Assembly: GCA_017517865.1 (NCBI GenBank) | Contig: JAFWYB010000025.1 | Coordinates: forward strand, 1 to 64,000 | Reading direction: 5' to 3' | Source of the DNA: Clostridia bacterium | GTDB taxonomy: Bacteria; Bacillota; Clostridia; Oscillospirales; Acutalibacteraceae | DNA: 64,000 bases | In this document: positions 17,046-25,882 of the stretch, piece after piece | Position numbering within the stretch: the stretch's first letter is position 1 | How the letters are laid out: each line of letters begins with the position of its first letter | The notes under the pieces: generated by a model | What the model saw: only the letters and a program-made list of their open reading frames with translations | Told to the model about the DNA's origin: nothing | Databases searched by the model: none | Program-made: the position numbers and the translations under genes

Positions 17046-17082
17046 GAATGAGTGCAGTATATTCAGTCTACTGCACCCATTC
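17046..17082. repeat. Imperfect palindrome at the tnpV remnant end
   Basis: GAATG-x-GTGCAGTA (17046-17059) pairs with TACTGCAC-x-CATTC (17069-17082) around a 9-base loop. It overlaps the premature stop of the tnpV remnant and may act as a terminator for either side or be part of the event that truncated the gene. Confidence 0.5.
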
Positions 17083-17428
17083 AAATTGGTTTTTCTCTTT
17101 CAATTTTTCGGTTACACCTTCTTTTTCTTTCATTTGCTCAATCAGAAGGTCGTACATTTCATTTGCCTGACGGTCAATATCTGCAAGATAAGGCCAAAGT
17201 GTGCATTTGGTTACCATCAGCATAAACAAGCCACTCTTATTGTGTTCAAGGTAATCCTTGTGCATCATGTCTCGCCTGCCGGCTCGGTCGGTTCGCCTGT
17301 TTGAGTGCCACCGGCACTCGCTCACCCCATTTACCAAGAGTGATATTTGCCTGTTCAGGCGGCAGAATAATGTTCGGAATTTTAAAGTCGCTAACCTGTC
17401 GATAAGTTATATTTGTTTCATTAGCCAT
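17068..17428 (-). pseudogene. tnpV: TnpV-like transposon protein, disrupted
   Basis: GGAGG and an ATG at 17428 start a frame that reads to ITLGKWGE. The family sequence then resumes in another frame (HKDYLEHNKSGLF.., YLADIDRQANEMYD.., EGVTEKLKEKNQFEWVQ) and stops early at 17068. The intact copy at 55980-56366 shows the expected continuous order (RWGRMHEEYLKKNK.., YLADIDEQARDMF.., EWVHRMENIQQRA). About 40 extra bases, including the palindrome GAGTGCC-ggt-GGCACTC, lie at the frame break, and the C-terminal about 20 residues are lost. TnpV is a small accessory protein of Clostridia transposons with no settled function. Confidence 0.75.
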
Positions 17429-17441
17429 AATTCTGTCCTCC

Positions 17442-17600
17442 TTATTTTTCATATGCAGCAATGAGCTTTAAAAGTAATTCGTCAACATCCTCGGTGGGTA
17501 AATCCTCTGCCAAGAGCATATTGCGAAACTCATTCATACCGTTGATAAGTAAATTGCATTCGAAGCTGTCAAGTTTAAGTTTGATTTTCTTGCTGAACAT
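17442..17600 (-). CDS. Small transposon-associated protein
   Basis: A 52-residue frame starting MFSKKIKLKLDSFEC, with AGGAGG 8 bases before the ATG, ending 13 bases before the tnpV remnant. Its composition and place directly upstream of tnpV match small hypothetical proteins often seen in Clostridia transposons. No function is known. Its ribosome binding site lies in a 13-bp hairpin. Confidence 0.65.
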   Translation of the reverse strand: MFSKKIKLKLDSFECNLLINGMNEFRNMLLAEDLPTEDVDELLLKLIAAYEK

Positions 17601-17607
17601 AAAAAGA

Positions 17608-17649
17608 CCTCCTTTAGTTTTGTAAATTCATTGTACAAACTAAAGGAGG
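17608..17649 (-). promoter_or_regulatory. Hairpin sequestering a ribosome binding site
   Basis: CCTCCTTTAGTTT (17608-17620) and AAACTAAAGGAGG (17637-17649) form a perfect 13-bp inverted repeat with a 16-base loop. In the minus-strand transcript the arm nearest the small ORF holds its AGGAGG, so read-through RNA would hide the site. This is a known way for mobile elements to stay silent under an outside promoter. Confidence 0.65.
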
Positions 17650-17771
17650 TTTTGTCGAATGTGTGAGATTATCTTTTTACAAAAGCATCATATGTAAATC
17701 TTGCACCGAGCCTGAAACCTGAAATAAAACTGTCAGAATTGCTGATGCTTGAAATTCATTCCGGCAAGCTT

Positions 17772-20700
17772 TTAGCTGAAAAGATTTCTGAACCATTCGA
17801 TGATTCTCATGAAGAATGCCTTAATCTTACCGAAGAAGCTGTTGTCAACTTCTTCTTCGTTCCAATCGTGGCCGCAAACGTCACAAACCTTGTTGCCGTC
17901 TGCATCGGGATGACCTGTTGCGGCGACATCTCTTGTTTCTGTCTTACCGCATGAGCAGGTGCGTGTTTCAAGCCCCTTTGCATCACAGGAAGGAGCAACT
18001 GTAACCGTCCATGCACTCCATGTTACGTGACCTGTTGCCGCAACTGCCTTTGTTTCGGAAGTGCCGCAAGCACCGCAGGTTCTTGTTTCAACACCGTTTG
18101 TTTCACACTTGGGAGCTGTTGTCTGTGCCCATGCACCCCATGAATGACCGGGAGCAGCGATTGCACCGCCGCCTGATACGATATAGCCGCATTCTGCACA
18201 AGCCTTTGCATCTTCAACCCCTGCCTCTGTACATGTAGCTGCCTTACCTGCTATTGTAACTGTTTCAAGGTCGGCTGCTGTGTGGTCCTTATCGCACTTT
18301 GCAAAGAAGGTAAGTACGCCTGCTTCTCTTACGAGATTAAGAACTGCGGGAACAAGGTCTGCCTTGCGAGCATTGATGCTGTCCATATTATTGGAAGCGA
18401 TAAGCGCATCATTTTCTGCTGATGTGAAGTATTCCTGAACAGTTATTTCTGTGAATGTAACAGTTGAGTAATCAGCAAGGTTTACATAAAGCTCAGCCTT
18501 AACTGTGTCGGGGAAGAATGCATCAACGATGTGCTCGGAAGCCTCGATGAGTGCTTCTGTTACTGATACATCAGCTGCAACATCTTCTGTCTTGACCTTT
18601 GTTTCGAACAGACGAAGGAAGCCGTCAAGGTCGCCTTCAAGACCGTCGTCAAAGAGGAAGCCCATAACCTTATTTACATCAAATGCAAAGTTGTCGCTTG
18701 CACAGTTGGAAGCGAGTGAGCCGAGAGGAAGAACAGCATTTGCTACTGCTGCAATCTTATCGAATGTGTCTGTGTATTCATTGTCACAAGCGATGATGAT
18801 GCCATCTGCAAGCTCGTAAACTCTTGCCACAAGAGCTGCGAGAGTTGCCTGCCAGTCAGCACCCTTTGTAACGCCGAGCTCAAATGCTACTGTGGGCATT
18901 TCTATGCCTGTTTCTGCACCGATTGCAGCGAGTGCTTCGTTAGCGATTGAGTTAACAAGTGCCACGCCTTCTACGGCTGCTTCGTAAAGAAGGTCAGCGG
19001 CCTTTGTCATAATGATGTCCTTACCGGCACCGTCAGCAACTGCTTTAGCATCTGTTGCGGTGGGTACTGTAAGAGCAAAGTCAACGCCTGCATCTGCGAA
19101 AGCCTTGTTAAGGTCGGGGATGCACTTGCCGAGTACATAGTCAGCAATAGCTACTGCCATTGCATCAAGGTTGGAGAGGTCACCGATAAGAGCGTGGATT
19201 TCAGTAATTGTTTCATTTGAGCCGCCATCAATAAGGTCAAGACCGAGAGTAATAACTGATACCCAAAGGTCTTCAACTGACTCAAAGTTGATTGCATAGA
19301 GAAGGTCAAGGTCGAAGTTGCCGAGGAGGGCTGACATATCAATGCCTGCCTGACCGAGGAGAGCTTCAACCTCGGGGTCTGTCATAATAGCCTCTGCTGA
19401 AGCCATCATATCGTTAGCTGTTGCACAAATCTTTTCAAGGTTTGAGGTGAACTTGTCGTTCATGCCTTCTTCAAGTGCAAGCTTTTCCATACCTGCATCG
19501 CTTACGAGCATATCTACAAGGTCATAGAGAACTCTGTTAGCCTGACCTACAACACCGTTGTAAGCGTCATAGTTTGCTGTGAAATCAAGGAGCGACTTAT
19601 CAATAACGAAATCTGTGTCAAGGAATTCAAGAAGCTCCTTTGCGCCCGAAGCGTCAATACCTTTACCGCCGGAGATACCGTCAACAACTACAGTTGCAAC
19701 GGGGTTATCAATTGTTGAGCCGATTGCCGTTGTTGCTGCTGTATCGACTACTGACTGCACCATTGAAGCCATTGAGCCGCCGAGTGTAGCCTTAACGCTG
19801 TCAACCGTAACCTGGCAGATGAATTCATCCTCTGTTGCCCAGCCGTTATATGAAAGAACAACATCAACAGCATCAAGTGTAATATCCATTGCAAAAGGCA
19901 TATTTGCAATTGCACTCTCAAGTGCTGACTGTGCAACGGGAAGAGCCTGAGCCTCTGCATATTCTTCGATTTCCTTGAAGGTTAATTTGAGCTCGGAGAT
20001 AACCTCATCGCCCTGCTTAACTGTAAGACCGAAGCCGTCTTCGAGAGCCTTTGCGTTTGCATCTGTCATAAGAGCTGCAAATTCAGCAGGAACCTCTGTA
20101 CCGTTGAAGGTCATCGTGTCGCCGATAAGAGCCTGGTTCTTTGCTGTTGCATAGGTGAGAACCTGAACTGCATCTGCTGATGTGGGATAGTAAACCTGAA
20201 CCTCCTTATCGAAGTCAGCACCTGTATAAATTGTTGCAGTGGGGAATTCAAAGTCAACAACTGTTTCCCATGTAAGAGCCTTGGCTGTTGCTGTACCGTC
20301 AGCTACAGTTACCTGATAGTAATTTTCGCCGTCCTGATAGTAAAGCTGTCCGCCTGAAATTTCAGCAAGGAGAGCAAGGTCTGTGTAGGTTTCTGCGAAG
20401 GAAGCAGGAAGTTCTGCATCTGCACCTACAACTGCCTTCTGACCAAGGGCTGTCTTAAGAAGTGAACGTACTACTGTATCAAGAAGATAGTTGTAATAAG
20501 TATCAATTTCAACCTCGTTGTCTGCTTCTGCAAGAGCTACGAAGTTCTTAACAAGTGTGTAGATGTCTGTTGTGCGAAGGTCATAGGTGCGCAGCTCTGC
20601 AAGAGCCTCCTCTGAAAGGATGCCGTTTGCTTCGCAAAGGCCTGAGAACCAAGCCATAATACCGTTGTTGAGAGTATCGTCGAAGGTTTCGCCTTCGGGA

Positions 20701-21374
20701 ATCTCATAGTTCATCTGGTCAGCAACCCACTTTGTGAATTTAGCCTGAATGTCGTTGCCGATGAGATAATCAACATAGAAATCATAGATGGCCTGCTCGT
20801 CAGCGTTTTCCGAGCCGTTAAGGGTTTCAATATATTCGCCTACCTTGCCGTAGTCAAATACTTCCTCGTCCCAACGGAAAACCTTACCGAAGATTTCGCT
20901 GTTGTCAGCCATAAACTGAAATACGCCGTCGATAAAGCCGATTGCTGAGCCTGCTTCTTCACGGGTGATGAGGCTTGCTGCATCGAGGTTAGCGAAGTCA
21001 CCGCCGAGCTCTGCGAGGTAGTCCTTGTAGCCGACTACTGCATCAAGTGAATCGATGGGGCCGATTGCATCAGCGATGATGTTGCCGAGGGCGTCTTCAC
21101 CGAGGAAGGCTTCGAACTCTTCAAAGCCACCGTTTGCGATAACGCCTGCTACGATGTCTTCCTGAATTTCTGCTGAGTATTTTGCGATTTCTCTGTCTAC
21201 CCAATCAAGGATAACAGATGCCATCTGTTCTGCTGTCATATCAGCAACATAGGCTTCATCGTTTGAAGCGACCTTTGCTCTGTCATATACGGCTTCATCA
21301 GCCGCAAATGAAGCAAAGGGCATCACACCCAAAAGCATAACGATGGAAAGAATGATTGCCAGTGCTTTTTTCAT
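17772..21374 (-). CDS. Large secreted protein with Cys repeats and cationic amphipathic tail
   Basis: 1200 residues from the ATG at 21374 (AAAGGAGG upstream). The signal peptide is MKKALAIILSIVMLLGVMPF with cleavage near SFA-ADE. About 1050 residues follow of acidic, Ala/Asp/Glu-rich sequence dominated by helices, with no domain I recognise. Near the C-terminus are three diverged repeats with paired cysteines (ACAECGY, RTCGACG, RTCSCGK), each followed by an A(T/P)GH motif, and a final CDVCGHD. The last about 20 residues are aromatic and basic (FFGKIKAFFMRIIEWFRN), as if an amphipathic helix bound the membrane or wall polymer. There is no LPXTG. Monocistronic. I cannot assign a function. Confidence 0.75.
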   Translation of the reverse strand: MKKALAIILSIVMLLGVMPFASFAADEAVYDRAKVASNDEAYVADMTAEQMASVILDWVDREIAKYSAEIQEDIVAGVIANGGFEEFEAFLGEDALGNIIADAIGPIDSLDAVVGYKDYLAELGGDFANLDAASLITREEAGSAIGFIDGVFQFMADNSEIFGKVFRWDEEVFDYGKVGEYIETLNGSENADEQAIYDFYVDYLIGNDIQAKFTKWVADQMNYEIPEGETFDDTLNNGIMAWFSGLCEANGILSEEALAELRTYDLRTTDIYTLVKNFVALAEADNEVEIDTYYNYLLDTVVRSLLKTALGQKAVVGADAELPASFAETYTDLALLAEISGGQLYYQDGENYYQVTVADGTATAKALTWETVVDFEFPTATIYTGADFDKEVQVYYPTSADAVQVLTYATAKNQALIGDTMTFNGTEVPAEFAALMTDANAKALEDGFGLTVKQGDEVISELKLTFKEIEEYAEAQALPVAQSALESAIANMPFAMDITLDAVDVVLSYNGWATEDEFICQVTVDSVKATLGGSMASMVQSVVDTAATTAIGSTIDNPVATVVVDGISGGKGIDASGAKELLEFLDTDFVIDKSLLDFTANYDAYNGVVGQANRVLYDLVDMLVSDAGMEKLALEEGMNDKFTSNLEKICATANDMMASAEAIMTDPEVEALLGQAGIDMSALLGNFDLDLLYAINFESVEDLWVSVITLGLDLIDGGSNETITEIHALIGDLSNLDAMAVAIADYVLGKCIPDLNKAFADAGVDFALTVPTATDAKAVADGAGKDIIMTKAADLLYEAAVEGVALVNSIANEALAAIGAETGIEMPTVAFELGVTKGADWQATLAALVARVYELADGIIIACDNEYTDTFDKIAAVANAVLPLGSLASNCASDNFAFDVNKVMGFLFDDGLEGDLDGFLRLFETKVKTEDVAADVSVTEALIEASEHIVDAFFPDTVKAELYVNLADYSTVTFTEITVQEYFTSAENDALIASNNMDSINARKADLVPAVLNLVREAGVLTFFAKCDKDHTAADLETVTIAGKAATCTEAGVEDAKACAECGYIVSGGGAIAAPGHSWGAWAQTTAPKCETNGVETRTCGACGTSETKAVAATGHVTWSAWTVTVAPSCDAKGLETRTCSCGKTETRDVAATGHPDADGNKVCDVCGHDWNEEEVDNSFFGKIKAFFMRIIEWFRNLFS

Positions 21375-21549
21375 AAATAGTTCCTCCTTTAAATAATGGT
21401 ACTCGTCTGTGTCACTGTTCACAAACTCGTCATATTTATTATAGCTCTTAACCAAAAAACAAAACAAGTAACAAAAATCGGCAAACTGTCAATTACAGAC
21501 AAAAATATCTGCTTTGTTACTTGAATTTTGTTGTATTTTTCTAAATTGT

Positions 21550-22080
21550 TTAATTAAAGAATTCACAGGCCATTTCCGAAATTCTTCCCATATTTTTTAC
21601 ATAAGTACTTTTATCGAAATTAAGCAGATCGAAGTACAGTGTGGCTATGCCTCCGTTTAGGATAAACTCGAATTTTTCTTTGTTTTTATTATAGAACTCC
21701 TCACCCCAGCGTTCGATCATCTTTTTTTCGTATTTCGGCCAGATTATTCTGTTGGTCTCGACGGCGAATTCCCAGTATATATGCTTTCCCGTAAAGCCCT
21801 TAAGCAGGGCAATGTCGGTTTTTGTTAAAATCAGAGAGCTCTCACTGAAGCTCTTTCCGTCCTTTACATCCAGCAGTACACTGAGCTGTTTGTCAAGCCT
21901 GTTGACGATGTAATTCCTCGTTTTATTGATAAGATCGTCCAGATCCTCATAGTAAATGTAAAAGCTTGCTCTGGAAACTCCCGCTTTTTCACATAGGGCG
22001 GAAACAGAAATCTTTTCTTTTTCTTTTTCTGCGAGCATAGCCAATGTCATTCTCAGCTTTTCTTCAACACTTGCCGGCAT
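21550..22080 (-). CDS. TetR-family regulator
   Basis: 176 residues from the ATG at 22080, which has AGGAGG 7 bases upstream; the in-frame ATG at 22101 lacks one. The N-terminal helix-turn-helix (ISVSALCEKAGVSRASFYIYYEDLDDL) is typical of TetR. The C-terminal ligand domain is unassigned. Its start overlaps the end of the upstream TetR gene by 17 bases, so the two are translationally coupled. They may form a heterodimer or have duplicated; they are only distantly similar. No efflux pump is adjacent. Confidence 0.8.
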   Translation of the reverse strand: MPASVEEKLRMTLAMLAEKEKEKISVSALCEKAGVSRASFYIYYEDLDDLINKTRNYIVNRLDKQLSVLLDVKDGKSFSESSLILTKTDIALLKGFTGKHIYWEFAVETNRIIWPKYEKKMIERWGEEFYNKNKEKFEFILNGGIATLYFDLLNFDKSTYVKNMGRISEMACEFFN

Positions 22081-22618
22081 ATATACCTCCTGTAAGCTCA
22101 TCGTAATCGATCAGATCTTTACATATTTTGATATAAGCGGGATTATGCTCTCTTCCTTCGATCACATCACGGACATAAACTCCTATCATGGCGATAGTAA
22201 TAAAGCGCAGACGGAAAAGGAAATCTTCACTGCAGTGTGAAAAGATGCGGTAAACCAGCTCCTGTGAACAGCGGAGCATAGACTCAAAAAAGTATCGGCT
22301 TCCGTTTTCACCGGAGATAAGAAGGATGTATTTTTCCTGTGTATTGAGTATTTTAAGAACCTCGTCGAAATAATCCTGCTCACTGCGAGCTGTCATTATC
22401 AGTCCGGCACATTCCTCGACGATACTGTATGCGAGCCTGTCAGATATTCTCTGATGCATATCAAAAATATCCGTATAATGGCGGTAGAAGGTGGTACGGC
22501 TTATTCCGACCTTACGGATAATATCCGAGACGGTGATTTTGCTGTAATGAGTTTGTTCAATGAGCTCGAAATAAGCTCTTTCAAGTCTGTCCCGTGCCGA
22601 ATTTGCATCTGCCATCAT
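22064..22618 (-). CDS. TetR-family regulator
   Basis: 184 residues from the ATG at 22618 (GAGGAG upstream). TetR helix-turn-helix: ITVSDIIRKVGISRTTFYRHYTDIFDM. The C-terminal effector domain has no recognisable ligand signature. It is first in a two-gene operon with the downstream TetR gene. The promoter region carries an 8-bp inverted repeat that could be the autoregulatory operator. Confidence 0.8.
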   Translation of the reverse strand: MMADANSARDRLERAYFELIEQTHYSKITVSDIIRKVGISRTTFYRHYTDIFDMHQRISDRLAYSIVEECAGLIMTARSEQDYFDEVLKILNTQEKYILLISGENGSRYFFESMLRCSQELVYRIFSHCSEDFLFRLRFITIAMIGVYVRDVIEGREHNPAYIKICKDLIDYDELTGGIYAGKC

Positions 22619-22654
22619 TTTCTCACTCCTCAACTGCAAAGGCTTGGTGATAGT

Positions 22655-22704
22655 CTGTCTAAATTTTAACATTTTATAATAAATTTTCAATAGCCATTAG
22701 ACAG
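22655..22704 (-). promoter_or_regulatory. Candidate TetR operator half-sites
   Basis: CTGTCTAA (22655-22662) and TTAGACAG (22697-22704) form an 8-bp inverted repeat that brackets the likely promoter of the tetR pair. Similar TTAGACA strings are common TetR-type half-sites. The 34-base separation is longer than usual, so two separate sites are possible. Confidence 0.45.
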
Positions 22705-22738
22705 TTTTGCGGCGATTGTAACACCTTGATTTTCTTTC

Positions 22739-22763
22739 ATCTATAATGCTTGACATTATAGAT
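22739..22763. promoter_or_regulatory. Perfect 10-bp palindrome upstream of the tetR pair
   Basis: ATCTATAATG (22739-22748) and CATTATAGAT (22754-22763) are separated by 5 bases, and TTGACA overlaps the centre. It could be an operator or a plus-strand promoter element; no plus-strand gene follows closely. Confidence 0.45.
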
Positions 22764-22851
22764 TCCTGCGTGTTACTCTGTCTTTAAACTCAAATGACAT
22801 GGGCTGCTGAATATACAATGTCTGTGCCGGTTTTTACTTGTATTTAGTAAA

Positions 22852-22905
22852 TCCCTTATGAGCACCTGCACCAGGAGCTCAGGTCTTAAGGGACTTGAGC
22901 TTTTT
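22852..22905 (+). terminator. Branched hairpin with T run
   Basis: TCCCTTA (22852-22858) pairs with TAAGGGA (22887-22893) around an inner stem, with TTTTT following. It would terminate a short plus-strand RNA starting near 22750-22800, but no such gene is visible. Confidence 0.35.
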
Positions 22906-22918
22906 GTATCTATAAATG

Positions 22919-22944
22919 AAAGCACCCACATTTGTGAGTGCTTT
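22919..22944 (-). terminator. Terminator of the XRE gene
   Basis: AAAGCACCCACA (22919-22930) pairs with TGTGAGTGCTTT (22933-22944) with one mismatch. It lies directly at the stop of the XRE gene, with a short T-rich tail. Confidence 0.6.
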
Positions 22945-23174
22945 TACTGCTTATCCGGATTATAATACCCGTCAGGGATACCGAGAAGATAGTCGGAGGA
23001 TATCTTGAAAAAATTACACAGTGCAACTATGTCGTTAAGACTGGGTTCATAGGTTCCTCTTTCAATGTATGAAATTTTTCTCTGGGTGGCATTTATTGCC
23101 TCGCCTAACTGAGTCTGGTTGAGCTCTGCATCTTCTCTTAGGTTGCGTATTTTTTCTCCAAAAGTAATATCCAT
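22944..23174 (-). CDS. Small XRE-family DNA-binding protein
   Basis: 76 residues from the ATG at 23174, preceded by the extended Shine-Dalgarno GGTGAT; an in-frame GTG three codons earlier is possible. It is a single Cro/CI-type helix-turn-helix (IRNLREDAELNQTQLGEAINATQRKISYIERG) with YLLGIPDGY at the end. It is divergent from the lipoprotein gene, and both promoters share repeats of the type ATCTAT/ATAGA, so it probably represses that gene and itself. Confidence 0.85.
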   Translation of the reverse strand: MDITFGEKIRNLREDAELNQTQLGEAINATQRKISYIERGTYEPSLNDIVALCNFFKISSDYLLGIPDGYYNPDKQ

Positions 23175-23202
23175 ATTTATCACCGCTTAAATTCTACATT
23201 AG

Positions 23203-23245
23203 ATAGAAAAAATCTATTGACTTTTAGACAGAAAACATCTATAAT
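23203..23245 (+). promoter_or_regulatory. Lipoprotein promoter with XRE-type operator
   Basis: TTGACT (23217-23222), a 17-base spacer and TATAAT (23240-23245) form a near-consensus promoter. ATAGA-N5-TCTAT (23203-23217) abuts the -35, and a further ATCTAT overlaps the -10, suggesting binding sites for the divergent XRE protein. Confidence 0.7.
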
Positions 23246-23309
23246 TGCAGTGTTACTCAATTAAGTAACAAATAAAAGCAAAATGCGTACTAAGGAAGGG
23301 AAAAAGATT

Positions 23310-24398
23310 ATGAAAAAGTTTCTAGCATTACTTATGGCTGCCATGATGTGTCTTATGCTTTGCGCTTGTTCTTCATCGGGTGATAAGGATGACAGCAAGA
23401 AGGATGACGATTCATCTGTTGTAGGTTCAGAATCAAAAGATGATGAAACAAACGAAGAAGAAAAGAAAGAAGATAATAAGCCTATCGACTTCACAGTTGA
23501 CGGCGGTACAATCAAGTATGTAGGTGTTGAAAGGGCTAACGAAGGCCTTACCGACGAGGAAAATGTTATCGTTGTAAAGTTTGCTTTCACAAGCAATATG
23601 GATACACCTGCACAGTGCCAGCAGGCATTCGGCATCAAGTTCTATCAGAACGGTGTTCAGCTTGATAAGAGCTTGTCCTGGTCAAGCAAGGGCGGCGATC
23701 AGTATGATCTTGTAGGCGATTACTTCTCAGAGGTTATGAAAGGCGGCACAGTTACCTTCGGCAGACTTGTTCAGGTAGACGACTATTCACCCCTTACAAT
23801 TATGGTTAACGAAAAGTTAAAGAATGACAGCTATCAGATGATGGAGCTCGACCTTGGTGTACTTAACGGTGAGGCTGCTTCCGACGATGCTCCCGCAGGT
23901 GAAGATGCACCTGCAACAGAGCCTGCAGAAACACCTACAGAGCCCGCTGAAAAGGAAGATGCAGTAAAAACTATCGCTATCGGCGATAAGATTGAAACAG
24001 ACAAGTTTGATTTCACTCTTAACAAGGTTGAACTTACATACGAGCTTAAACCCAAGAACACAAGCAGTGTTTATACAAGCTACACAGCTGAAGACGGTAA
24101 GGTTTATGTTCATATCGATGGTACATATTATAACAAGGCTAAGAAGGATGCATGCATAAGAGATTTGTTTATTCCCACAGCAGATTATGATGACGGCTAC
24201 ACCTATGACGGTTTTGTTGTTATTGATGACGGAGACAACAGCTTTGACTGGGTAAGCTCATACGTAGCTGCAACACCTCTTGAAAGCTGCCATTATCACG
24301 GTCTTATTGAGTGCCCTGAGGTTGTAGATGAATCAGATGCACCTCTGTTCGTAACCTTTAAGATTGACGGAACAACATACAGATACGATATCAGATAA
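23310..24398 (+). CDS. Lipoprotein, DUF5067-like
   Basis: 362 residues from the ATG at 23310 (AAGGAAGGG upstream). The lipoprotein signal peptide ends in the lipobox LCAC, followed by a low-complexity Ser/Asp/Lys/Glu linker to about residue 65. Two similar beta-rich domains follow (about 66-190 and 225-362), separated by an Ala/Pro/Glu linker. The first domain (VGVERANEGLTDEENVIVVKFAFTSN) resembles the DUF5067 family of Firmicutes surface lipoproteins. Anchored outside the membrane; function unknown. Confidence 0.75.
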   Translation: MKKFLALLMAAMMCLMLCACSSSGDKDDSKKDDDSSVVGSESKDDETNEEEKKEDNKPIDFTVDGGTIKYVGVERANEGLTDEENVIVVKFAFTSNMDTPAQCQQAFGIKFYQNGVQLDKSLSWSSKGGDQYDLVGDYFSEVMKGGTVTFGRLVQVDDYSPLTIMVNEKLKNDSYQMMELDLGVLNGEAASDDAPAGEDAPATEPAETPTEPAEKEDAVKTIAIGDKIETDKFDFTLNKVELTYELKPKNTSSVYTSYTAEDGKVYVHIDGTYYNKAKKDACIRDLFIPTADYDDGYTYDGFVVIDDGDNSFDWVSSYVAATPLESCHYHGLIECPEVVDESDAPLFVTFKIDGTTYRYDIR

Positions 24399-24436
24399 AA
24401 AAAGGAGCTGTTACCTGAAGTAACAGCTCCTTTTTT
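24397..24436. terminator. Bidirectional terminator
   Basis: GGAGCTGTTAC and GTAACAGCTCC, flanked by A and T runs, form a near-perfect symmetrical hairpin between the converging lipoprotein gene and the histidine operon. It can serve both strands. Confidence 0.9.
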
Positions 24437-24461
24437 ATAGCTGCTCGGAAAGAGCGGCTTT

Positions 24462-25112
24462 TTATTTTGTCATTTTTTCCTGCTTTACCTTGTGGTCAAT
24501 AACGTGTCTTGATGCAAGCTCCTTGTGAATATCTTCAAGAGAGATGCCAGCCTCAACCATAAGTACCATAACGTGATAAGCAAGGTCGGCAATTTCATAA
24601 ACGGTTTCTTTTTTGTCCTCAGCTTTTGCGGCAATAATAACCTCTGTTGATTCTTCACCGATTTTCTTGAGAATCTTATCAAGACCCTTCCGGAAAAGGT
24701 AGGTTGTGTAGGAGCCTTCCTTCTGTTCGGTTTTTCTGCCTTCAATAAGCTTCATAAGACCGCCGTAGGAAAATTCGTGTCTGTCCTCACTTTGATAAAG
24801 GGGATTCTCAAAGCAGGATTCTGTACCGAGATGGCAGGCGGGTCCGTCGGGTTCTACAACAACGGTAAGAGCGTCCTTATCGCAGTCTGCGGTGATTGAA
24901 ACAATGTGCTGATAGTTGCCGCTTGTTTCGCCTTTGAGCCAGAGCTCCTGTCTTGAGCGGCTCCAGAAGCAGGTGAGTCCTTTTTTCATGGAAATCTCAA
25001 GGCTTTCTTTGTTCATATATGCAAGTGTGAGAACTCTTTTTGAAACCGCGTCAACAACAATTGCGGGGATGAGTCCTTTTTCGTCAAATTTAAGCTCGTC
25101 AATGTTAATCAT
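24462..25112 (-). CDS. hisIE: Phosphoribosyl-AMP cyclohydrolase / phosphoribosyl-ATP pyrophosphatase
   Basis: A 216-residue fusion. The N-terminal HisI domain (to about 110) includes [15 protein letters not shown] and the metal-binding Cys/His region ACHLGTESC. The C-terminal HisE domain includes [12 protein letters not shown] and [11 protein letters not shown]. It catalyses steps 2 and 3 of histidine synthesis. Last gene of the operon, 11 bases after hisF. Confidence 0.95.
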   Translation of the reverse strand: MINIDELKFDEKGLIPAIVVDAVSKRVLTLAYMNKESLEISMKKGLTCFWSRSRQELWLKGETSGNYQHIVSITADCDKDALTVVVEPDGPACHLGTESCFENPLYQSEDRHEFSYGGLMKLIEGRKTEQKEGSYTTYLFRKGLDKILKKIGEESTEVIIAAKAEDKKETVYEIADLAYHVMVLMVEAGISLEDIHKELASRHVIDHKVKQEKMTK

Positions 25113-25123
25113 ACTTACGCTCC

Positions 25124-25882
25124 TTATAATCTTGTGGGGATGCCTGCTTTGTGCATCTCCTGTTTTAAATCTGCTATTTTTACCTCGCCAAAGTGGAAGA
25201 TTGAAGCAGCAAGCCCCGCGTCAACCTTGGGAAGTGTGTTGAAAAGTGTGATAAAGTCCTGAATTTTACCCGCACCGCCCGAAGCAATAACGGGTACGGA
25301 AACAGCATCGCAGACCTTTTCAAGCATTTCAAGGTCAAAGCCTTGTTTTACACCGTCAGTGTCAATGGAGTTTACAACTATTTCACCTGCACCGTTGTTT
25401 ACACAGTGCTTTATCCAGTCGATTGCCTCAATTCCGGTGTTTTCTCTGCCGCCCTTGGCAAAAATTCTGAAAACTCCGTCAACACGCTTTATATCAGCAG
25501 AAAGTACAACACACTGGTCACCGTAAAGCTTTGCGGCTTCGTATATGAGCTTCGGGTTTCTTATTGCACCCGAGTTTACACTTACCTTGTCTGCACCGCA
25601 CTTGAGTACGCGGTCAAAGTCTGCAACGGTGTTTATTCCGCCACCTACCGTGAGAGGTATAAACACGTTGGCTGCTGTTTCACACAGGATGTCTGTGAAA
25701 AGCTTTCTGCCGTCGCTTGAAGCGGTTATATCGTAAAAAACAAGCTCGTCGGCACCGCATTCACTGTAAAACTTTGCAAGCTCAACGGGTGAGGAAACGT
25801 CTCTGAGACCTTCAAAATTTATACCTTTAACAACTCTGCCGTCTCTTACGTCGAGGCAGGGGATTATTCTTTTTGTAATCAT
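25124..25882 (-). CDS. hisF: Imidazole glycerol phosphate synthase, cyclase subunit
   Basis: A 252-residue TIM barrel. Catalytic Asp in the N-terminal [15 protein letters not shown] and in [13 protein letters not shown], and phosphate-binding VGGGI and ASGGAG. With HisH it makes IGP and AICAR. Its start overlaps the hisA stop by 4 bases (ATGA). Confidence 0.97.
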   Translation of the reverse strand: MITKRIIPCLDVRDGRVVKGINFEGLRDVSSPVELAKFYSECGADELVFYDITASSDGRKLFTDILCETAANVFIPLTVGGGINTVADFDRVLKCGADKVSVNSGAIRNPKLIYEAAKLYGDQCVVLSADIKRVDGVFRIFAKGGRENTGIEAIDWIKHCVNNGAGEIVVNSIDTDGVKQGFDLEMLEKVCDAVSVPVIASGGAGKIQDFITLFNTLPKVDAGLAASIFHFGEVKIADLKQEMHKAGIPTRL

